DNA from: Paramacrobiotus metropolitanus
Taxonomy: Eukaryota; Tardigrada; Eutardigrada; Parachela; Macrobiotidae
DNA: 64,000 nucleotides
NCBI RefSeq assembly: GCF_019649055.1
Contig: NW_026570229.1
Coordinates: 1-64,000, forward strand
Reading direction: 5' to 3'
Made by a program: the position numbers and the translations under genes. Below, in pieces: positions 57,266-64,000 of this stretch (position 1 is its first letter; each line of letters opens with the position of its first letter). A model generated the notes under the pieces. The model searched no databases. It was not told where the DNA came from and worked only from the letters and a program-made list of their open reading frames with translations.

Positions 57266-57868
57266 CGATTTATAAGCTTGTGCAAGGCGTAAATTGCAAT
57301 CGCCGATTACCTAGCTGAACAAGACTACTGTAAGTCAGTAACCCTGGCAGCTACGTCTCACAAAAGGAATTATTAAATTGCAATGAATGCATACTAAGCT
57401 GAATCTGTTGCATTGATAAACAGATAGTGCCTCTCCATAAATCATGTTAATAAAATATTTATAGTTATTACCACCAGTTTTAAATTTATCAGCATTTCAT
57501 CCAGTTTCAATTCCTAAGTATTCAAATTTTAATTTAACTTCCTAGACCTTCCAGTCTTATTAGTTCATGATCTCGTTATTTTGTCTCATTTTTCACCGCC
57601 AGTCCTCGCCGCGGGCACCAGCCTTTCATCTTATCATACACGGTCAGCCTTGAGAGGAAACACCCGGTGACATGTGACAACCTATCCCGCTGCAAATCGT
57701 GCAGACCGTCCACGCACCGCTTCTTGCCATGTTAATGGCCATCGGGCGCGGATCGGCCGACTGCACCGCACACGATTTCTGCACTCTACTGGTCCAGAAG
57801 CTGATGGTAATGTACTGTTATTATATATAACACTACAATATCAACATGTTTTCCGACAGTATACAGTA

Positions 57869-58578
57869 CTATACACCGGCATTTTCTACAATGCAAGTGA
57901 CCATCTTATGGTTGTCGTCGGTTTGTTGGGCATCCCGAGTTATCTGTAGTGTATACAGCACCTGAGGCATTGTCCACTGACGATGTTGCCTACGTAGCGT
58001 CTTATCCACAGCATCCCACAGTGTTGATGCAACATTCTGATTGACGGACAAGTGCACGGACATCCTGCACACATGGATCTTTAACTGGCGCACCGCGGAT
58101 CGAGAAATAAAGCGCAAGCCATTATAACGTCGAAGTCGTTCAGGTGGACGGTAACACAGTGAAGGTGACGGCATCCGCTGACGAAATCCTGCCAGTAATG
58201 GCCAAACTGCTCCATATGCATGCGCGAAACTGGTGGCTGCACATTGGGTTAATCAAGGCCGCACTCGGTCTCGTAATATGGGCTGGTATCACCAGTCGTC
58301 GATAAATGTAGTTTTATGCGATGCAGATGTAGGATTTACAGGCGGATACTGGTGCCGCTGTTCCGCTGCTGCTAAGGGGCCTTGTACCTGATCTTGTGGA
58401 GCAACGCACAAATCCGTTCCGTATTCCACTCTATCCATTCTACGGTATTCCACTGCCTTTGTTCGACGGCAAACCGGATCGTGAGGTGTCGTGTGTCGGG
58501 ATTAGCAACTTCTACCCCGTTGATAATTGCCGAGGTCGAAAAATATCCAGCTGGCCTTATATTCTGCCTTTTCGACAT
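57869..58578 (-). pseudogene. family B copy 2, broken
   Basis: Homologous along its whole length to the intact frame at 42530-43183, in three frames: RICALLHKIR (about 58415), TGDTSPYYETECG, QPPVSRMHMEQF and WQDFVSGCRH (58290-58150), then LWDAVDKTLRRQHRQW and LQITRDAQQTDDNHKM (58020-57900). It extends further upstream (STSAIINGVEVANPDTRHLT, about 58540) than the clear exon of copy 1. Stops at about 58336 and 58248 and two indels make it a pseudogene as read. Function unknown. Confidence 0.6.
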
Positions 58579-59089
58579 TGCTAATATTAATTTTGTAACG
58601 CAGAGCAGATGCTTTCAGAATACTCGGGACCCACAACGCAAAGTGCGGGTTCCATGCAGCGCAATTCTCCGGTCTGCCAAATCAACGGACCCACGGTGTC
58701 TCGGGAACCAGAATATCCACCGCGACACTGGACGAGTGAGTTAGGGGCCTAAGAGTTCGCGCAGCTAATTCCAGCGCATTTCGCTAACAAAATAAACCGT
58801 GTCAAACGACACAAATTTGCGCAAACAATTGGGACAGAGGGGATCAGCGAAAAGCTCATTGTCGCCCACGTTCACGACGCATCCGTAGCGCATTCGCTGG
58901 TCCTTGCGCATAACGGTAACGGCAAAAGCTGACTTCATTCCTCTCGACGGCATGAGTGGTGATCAAGTTGGACCGAAAACTTCATAAAATTTAACAAATT
59001 GTTTGATCTATTCAATTAACTCGTAACAATGCCTCCAGAACATCGGATATTTTCTGCAGGGCGTATAAAAAATTATGCACATAGTACAT

Positions 59090-60290
59090 TTACTTAGTTA
59101 AAGTAAAATACGGCCCTATGTAGGCTGAGAAAGTAGAACTTTTCCGGGATATGAGAAGCGAAAATTTTTCCATGATATGTACCAGGAGTTGTGCTGGTAC
59201 AATGATAACTGCGCTAGTGTTCAGTCTTGCATAACAGCAGACGCCTCCCAATGGTTGGCTTTGGTTGAAGGCCAAGCGGGCACCGATTCGCGTCGGCACG
59301 TCGGCATCCATGTTGTTGTGTTCCGGTCTGTGAAAAATTTGAATGGTAAACTCTTGCAGGCGTTTCAATTTGAAGTTGTTGTAACCATTGCAAACTGAAG
59401 TGATCAGTACAGCAATGGATTTTTCGACAAAATATGAAGCTGCGGTACCTCTCGACCGCACAAAGTATTGCCGCGCATTCCTTTTCCATAGCCGATAACT
59501 TTTTCTCCGAAGTGTCTTCTTCGGAGAAGACACGTTTTCTGGATGCGACGGGGTGTATTCCGTCTTCATGTCTTTGTGCTAGTACCGCTCCGATCGCGAT
59601 ATCTGACGGTTAAATCTGGAGTAGTAAACGAAAGGATTCCGAAGATTACGCCAGAACTGGCGCTTGAGTCATTGGTTTCTTTAGTTGATCAAAAGCGTCT
59701 TGGTGGTTAATTGTCCATGGTAGTTTTTCATTTTTCTTATCAGCAAACTGCGCGCTCAAATCGTGTAGACAGGCTGCCAGCTCGGCAGAACCTGGGCTCG
59801 CCTTCTTTCTGAGCTTGCTCGGAAACACGGGCTTCTCAGAAGGGTTCTCCATTATTATTTCTACGGCAACTCGTTTGCCTGTCTTCGGACCATCTCGTGG
59901 GCCGGATGGACCGTGTAGAAGGTAAACGAAATTATTAAAAACCAGTTTCCCGTTCCCTCCATCTTGACCATTAGTCGGGTTTGCAAGGCCCGGAAAACAG
60001 TAATAGAGCAAGGGCAAGACTACTGAATAATTACGCAGTGTTTTGGAACGAAAACCAATTTGGATCCGTGTTTGGTTAAGGTAATCGATACCGATTATTA
60101 CCTCCAATGGTGCTTGTGTTATAACAAATAACTCGCATGGTTGAACTTGGCTCAAAGCATCTAGGAGAACATCGATTTTTTCATTTAATTTGCGTTGTGA
60201 TGTTATTGTAGAAACGTATGGACAATCGGTATCAATTATTTTAAAACGATTAAGTTTCGCAAAACTTTCTGTAATTGGAAATCTTCAGGA
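59090..60290 (-). pseudogene. pol: Gypsy pol remnant: protease joined to RNase H, RT missing
   Basis: From right to left: an aspartic-protease-like segment (FKIIDTDCPYVSTITSQ, about 60250, in place of the catalytic D-T/S-G) and VIIGIDYLNQTRIQIGF (about 60095). It then runs within the same open frame to the WTINHQDAFDQLKKPMTQAP block at the RT/RNase H junction (about 59700), so the whole RT is absent. RNase H continues with IAIGAVLAQ (about 59600), SAMEKECAAILCAVERYRSF (about 59490) and HRPEHNNMDADVPTR (about 59325). Frames shift at about 59640 and 59570. Confidence 0.75.
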
Positions 60291-60727
60291 TGCGAGGCGG
60301 CGGAGATCCAACTCATAATTTAGTTCATAATTATTGGTCCGGCACGCCGTATGATAATGGGAGTCATCCATTCAAAGTCTGTTTTCAGTATGTTGTGTTT
60401 TGTTGACCCGCTAATATTTGGAGGTAGGCGCCGTTTGCCTTGGGCAAGAGAAGACTTATTTTGGGTTTATATATTTATTTCTTGATGGTGATGTACACTC
60501 AGCACTAAATTCGGGAAGACCATCTCGCTAGTTTCTGATTTTTGGTTTTAATGACATCACCCACGTCATCGAAGCATGATCGGTAAACACGTCGACCTCT
60601 TTTCCATAAATATATGGACAAAATTTCTGGGTCGCATACAAGATCCCCGAACATCCTCTTCCGATAGTTGAAAGATCTTTTTCGCTTTAGCAACTTTCGC
60701 GGACATCAGGTTATAGGCTTCCATCGT

Positions 60728-61195
60728 TCAGGATGTTTCTGAACTGAAACGGCTCCGCAAGCTATATCGGCTGGCACCGACATGAACAGCGAGTAGTAAA
60801 TTTTCAATGAAAAATGCAAAAACGGCAGCAGTTGTCAACCTTTTCTTTAGCTCACCGAAAGCCTGGTCACATTTGGTTGTCCATTTAAATTCACACTTTT
60901 CTAGATCTTTTAAAGTTCCAGCCGATAGCTTAGTTAAAGGTGCACTGATCTGAGAAAAATTTAGGGCAAATTGCCAATCAAATGGAGCAAAGCCAAAATG
61001 ACCCAAAGAACTTCTTTAGTTGTTTTAAGTACCGGATAGCTTTCCACAGCAGAAATTTTATCGGGGTCTTGTCGGATCCCTTCTTCGGTTAGAATAATCC
61101 TAGGACTTTGTAACTGGGCATGCCAAAGTGGCATTTCAAAGGACTAACAGTAAAATCGAAAGCACGAAGGCGATCCATGACTAAAGGGTTGCTTT
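60728..61195 (-). pseudogene. pol: second Gypsy RT/RNase H remnant
   Basis: Minus-strand blocks: VYLHNIA at about 61245 where Y-x-D-D is expected (both Asp changed), LVMDRLRAFDFTVSPLKCHF (about 61185), a LTKLSAGTLKDLEKCEFKWT connection (about 60925) and DQAFGELKKRLTTAAV, then FIENLLLAVHVGASRYSL at the RNase H start (about 60800). It sits 5' of the previous remnant on the same strand but is a different copy, because both carry the RNase H junction. Confidence 0.7.
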
Positions 61196-61894
61196 CGGGA
61201 TGCTGATCCCATATTGGGCTTGCAATATTATGCAGATAGACTTAGGAATCGTTTCATTCACCAGTCGTCTGGGCCGCAAACCACAGCGCCACAGAGGTAT
61301 CAGTGGGTAACTAAAGTAAAATAATTTCATAATTAAATACGGCGGAATTCAGCATCTGCCTGTGTCGAATCGTAGAGCGTCCGAGAAGCCTGCGCGCGGA
61401 CAGTGTCCACCAAAGTATCACCCGAGTCAGCGCGATGAAACTTTTCTATATCCTCGTGGATATTAAACCGTGACTTTTTGTGGGGAAGTATTTGTCTTGG
61501 TATTGTGATAAGTACGTGATCAAAGCTTCTATTTAGAACTCTATGGTTCTTTGTTCGGTTTAGCTTTGAAGAGTATCGTCTATTGTTTTGAATTAGCAGT
61601 AGTATTTTCGCACGGTATACGAAATGGCGTTTTCGATGGTTCTTTTGTTAAATAAAGCGCGGATTTACTTGCGGATTTAGAAATTAGACTTTGTTGCTAT
61701 TATCGGGTAATTTAGCGAACGCTTTGTTTTTTTTTCTTTGGAAACGTGATTGGGTGACAGTGACGGCAGAACACCAGGCAAGCACCAAATACTGTCATTA
61801 GTACACTTTTGTCTGCATTGTGTGTGTGGCCAAACTCGGTGTGGCTTGTTGCCTAGCTGGTTTGTGGCCATGACTGATATTTCAGGCTGAGCAC

Positions 61895-62272
61895 ATGCAG
61901 CCACTGAACCGTGGCACAATTCTGTGGAAGCACCGCAAACCACGCTTTCCTATGTTTCGGCACGGAGAAAAGCAATTCGGAAGGAAGCTGCCAAAGGTGG
62001 TGGGAGATAAAAGTGGTGTACGGGAGGTGTATTGCGCCATCAGAAAGAAGCAACTGAAGTTTCAACAGTGCTTATCGACAGGCCAGTTTGCAAAGTACTT
62101 TCATAACGGGCAGCTGCCATGGCGATGGATCGGCAAGGACCCAAATCGCCCGAGTAAGCGACTCTCATGGGCGCCATTGAATTATAACTTGGGTATTAAA
62201 CGTCTTAGACTGGCATTTGGGCAACCAGGAAAGCTGTCGATCATAGACGTGTGGGTCTTCGTAATCCTATGA
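61895..62272 (+). CDS. unrecognised basic frame, 125 codons
   Basis: Uninterrupted frame from ATG 61895, rich in Lys, Arg, Gly and Trp (HGEKQFGRKLPKVVGDKSGV; PSKRLSWAPLNYNLGIKRLR). The minus strand is partly open too. No family recognised. The stretch 61250-61890 has no supported gene. Confidence 0.3.
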   Translation: MQPLNRGTILWKHRKPRFPMFRHGEKQFGRKLPKVVGDKSGVREVYCAIRKKQLKFQQCLSTGQFAKYFHNGQLPWRWIGKDPNRPSKRLSWAPLNYNLGIKRLRLAFGQPGKLSIIDVWVFVIL

Positions 62273-62332
62273 TAAAAAATTCGTATGTTTACTTAGAGAA
62301 GAAATCTCGGTTCAAATCTAACGGGATTTAAT

Positions 62333-63112
62333 TTATATTTCCAACAGGCGTCTTGCGGCCTCCTTTAGCAGAGTGTTTGTGCGCAAACTTCCGCTAACAT
62401 TGCGTGCGGTAGGCAAATAGCTAACTTCAGCTGAAGTGGAAGCGTTTGGAATGGTTACCATAGTCGGTGGTCCTTTGTCCAGTTTCGCCTTCTTGGGAGC
62501 AGGCGCGGCAGCGCCGGCCAAGCTTTCAGCGGGTAGAATACGTCCGGTGTCTTTAGCCAGGTCTCCGCGACCAAGGCACAGCGTGCAATTGTCCGCATGC
62601 ACAGGAAGATTTAACGCTGTAAGAAAACTATTTATTAGTGAATTGACGGCATGGGAAAAACTGGAAAATGTACACATTAAATTAAATGAAACACTTACGG
62701 CGCGCACGTCCAACATCCATTACTGCAGCACTGTGGGTGAATCGGGACATCTTCTGCTCCACGCAAGGATGAATAAAAAGGTTAAGGGAGACCGTGAGAA
62801 CATCCCCTAAACAAGTAAATCCCGTAAGGCCAAACCGAAGGAACGGGAATAATTCCCTATCTTTACGGTGAATGTGTGACGGATCCAAAGGCCGATTTCC
62901 TGTCGTGTAAGGGTATATCCCGCATCCAGAAGCACAGTGCGGATGCCCTGTCGAAGTTGAACATAATGGGTGATAGTATCTGTGGTGCGCAGCTTACGAA
63001 GGGAATCCGATTCCACCACGATGTAGGAACCGTCACAATGAAGCAGGTTCATAAGGAAACCACTCGAGATCGAATGCTCCAGAAATACTTTTACACGCAC
63101 AGGAGTAAAATC
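62333..63112 (-). CDS. family A copy 2 with an 82-bp intron; one frameshift
   Basis: Exon material from about 63112 encodes FTPVRVKVFLEHSISSGFLM and LLDAGYTLTRQEIGLW. Near 62820 a one-base shift is needed to continue with DVLTVSLNLFIHPCVEQKMS to the donor. The intron runs 62698 to 62617 (GTAAGTGTTTC...TTTTCTTACAG) and joins in phase to PLNLPVHADNCTLCLGRGDL. The last exon contains PAPKKAKLD, very close to a c-Myc-type nuclear localisation signal, and ends at TAA near 62333. The phase-correct intron shows this is a spliced gene, not a retrocopy. Upstream homology to copy 1 stops at about 63112, next to the Helitron. Family unknown; a nuclear role is suggested by the NLS only. Confidence 0.6.
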
Positions 63113-63189
63113 CCACATTGCTAAATCGTTCCCTGTTCTCTTCCCTTTTGTGACGTCTGATTTAAGATCAGCGAGGCAGCGCACTGTTT

Positions 63190-64000
63190 CTCCACATAAT
63201 TATTTTCAACATCTTATGCGCTGCGTAGGTGGAAGATTTGCCAAGCACCGTCGTTTCCGGTATTTTGCATACAATAGCATCACCCGTTGGACTACGCTCA
63301 AGCAAAGCAGTTTGTTTGTCGACATAAAGTGTGACCGCAACACACAGATGACGATGCAAGAGCTTAAAGGGCTCTGTAAACAGGATTTAGAAACCCTGGT
63401 GAAAAGCGTTATGTATTTTGGTGCCACAATAAGAGGGACGCCCCAATTTTGGTGGACGAAACGGAAGAACTTTGGGCTATGATGGATCAGCTTGGTCTTC
63501 TCAACGTTTTCATCACCTTTAGTGCTGCTGACCAGCAGCGGCAAGAGCTACATACTTTAATCTGTTCAAGCGACTCTGGCTCGGACATTAAAATACCCAT
63601 AGCGGAAAGAAGAAAAACCCAATAGTGGTTGCATGGTTTTTTCAAAATAGATTGGAATTTTCTTCGATAAAATTTTGATTTCACATTTCAAAGTCAGGGT
63701 TCACTGGGGACGCTATGAAGATCAACACAGAGGTCCCTTACATTACCACGGTTTCCTCTGGCTAGAAGACGCCCCATCGGCAATGTTAATGGACAGCAAG
63801 AATCAACGTGAAATCAAAGAAGTGGATGATTACGTCAACAAGCTTATAACAGCCCTTAGTAATGTTAATTTTGTGAGGAAAACGTTAAGGTTCACCCCTG
63901 TGCGCTTCCGCCTAAAGCGGTTAATGTCTCGGCAGAGGATCTTTATACGCTGCTCGACAATGTTCGACGGCACAAAGTGCACGGCAATTACTGCATGAAC
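63190..64000 (+). mobile_element. Helitron, Rep N-terminal region (runs off window end)
   Basis: The Helitron_like_N region is recognisable: FRYFAYNSITRWTTL (about 63258), MQELKGLCKQDLETLVKSVM, ATIRGTPQFWWTKRKNFGL (about 63422) and, one shift later, MMDQLGLLNVFITFSAADQQ (about 63481). After a further break come YEDQHRGPLHYHGFLWLEDA (about 63714), with the His-x-His pair of the HUH Rep nuclease motif. The relaxase Tyr motif and helicase would lie past 64000. At least two frameshifts and a stop at about 63622 mean it is inactive as read. No 5' TC terminus was identified. Confidence 0.75.

Noticed and set aside
58042-58310. Plus-strand frame beginning VQVDGNTVKVTASADEIL, which looks protein-like
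   Set aside because: It lies opposite the well-supported minus-strand family B copy 2, whose homology to 42530-43183 explains the composition.

Overview
This 64-kb window looks like repeat-dense, gene-poor nuclear DNA of an animal, probably an invertebrate; the species cannot be named from the sequence. The evidence is eukaryotic: Gypsy-type LTR retrotransposons, a CR1/Jockey-type non-LTR element, a Helitron, several terminal-inverted-repeat (TIR) elements, GT...AG introns of about 80-100 bp, TATA and CCAAT boxes, and no bacterial gene organisation. Almost every conserved protein is broken by frameshifts and in-frame stops. Either this is old decayed DNA or the assembly carries many small indels; the sequence alone does not settle which. 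Coordinates of broken genes are therefore envelopes.

Layout. 1-4.9 kb: the 5' end of a minus-strand Gypsy-type element (LTR with TATA box, primer-binding site, long coiled-coil Gag). 5.2-5.8 kb: a minisatellite with a 172-bp higher-order unit. 8.3-11.3 kb: a CR1/Jockey-like LINE that keeps its 5' part and ends at an inverted duplication, followed by a tRNA-like sequence. 13.3-15.8 kb: plus-strand coding segments of an unrecognised gene or genes. 16.7-18.6 kb: 'family A' copy 1 joined to a Gypsy gag, then a minus-strand unknown gene. 19-20.7 kb: a 396-bp TIR element in AT-rich repeats and a pogo-like terminus. 21-25.5 kb: coding remnants, including a zinc-binding N-terminal module resembling Maverick/Polinton-type DNA polymerase B, next to a 132-bp MITE. 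25.7-27.5 kb: degenerate repeats and a 45-bp minisatellite. 30-37.7 kb: decayed coding segments, a Gypsy integrase and a second polymerase-type zinc module. 37.8-39.6 kb: plus-strand Gypsy remains. 42.5-43.2 kb: 'family B' copy 1, one of the few intact reading frames.

45.0-48.4 kb holds the clearest single structure: a 3.3-kb foldback-like transposon. Its long inverted arms are built of 11-bp repeats, and a 9-bp direct duplication flanks it inside the RNase H region of an older Gypsy element. A smaller TIR element with CAGGG ends is nested within it. 51.5-58.6 kb has weak coding segments, a second TA-flanked TIR element related to the one at 19 kb, and family B copy 2. 59-61.2 kb has two decayed minus-strand Gypsy pol genes. 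62.3-63.1 kb is family A copy 2 with an intact 82-bp intron, placed head-to-head with a Helitron Rep gene that runs off the window end.

The most interesting parts are the foldback-like element, the two unrecognised duplicated families A and B, the pair of polymerase-type zinc modules, and the two related TA-flanked TIR elements.
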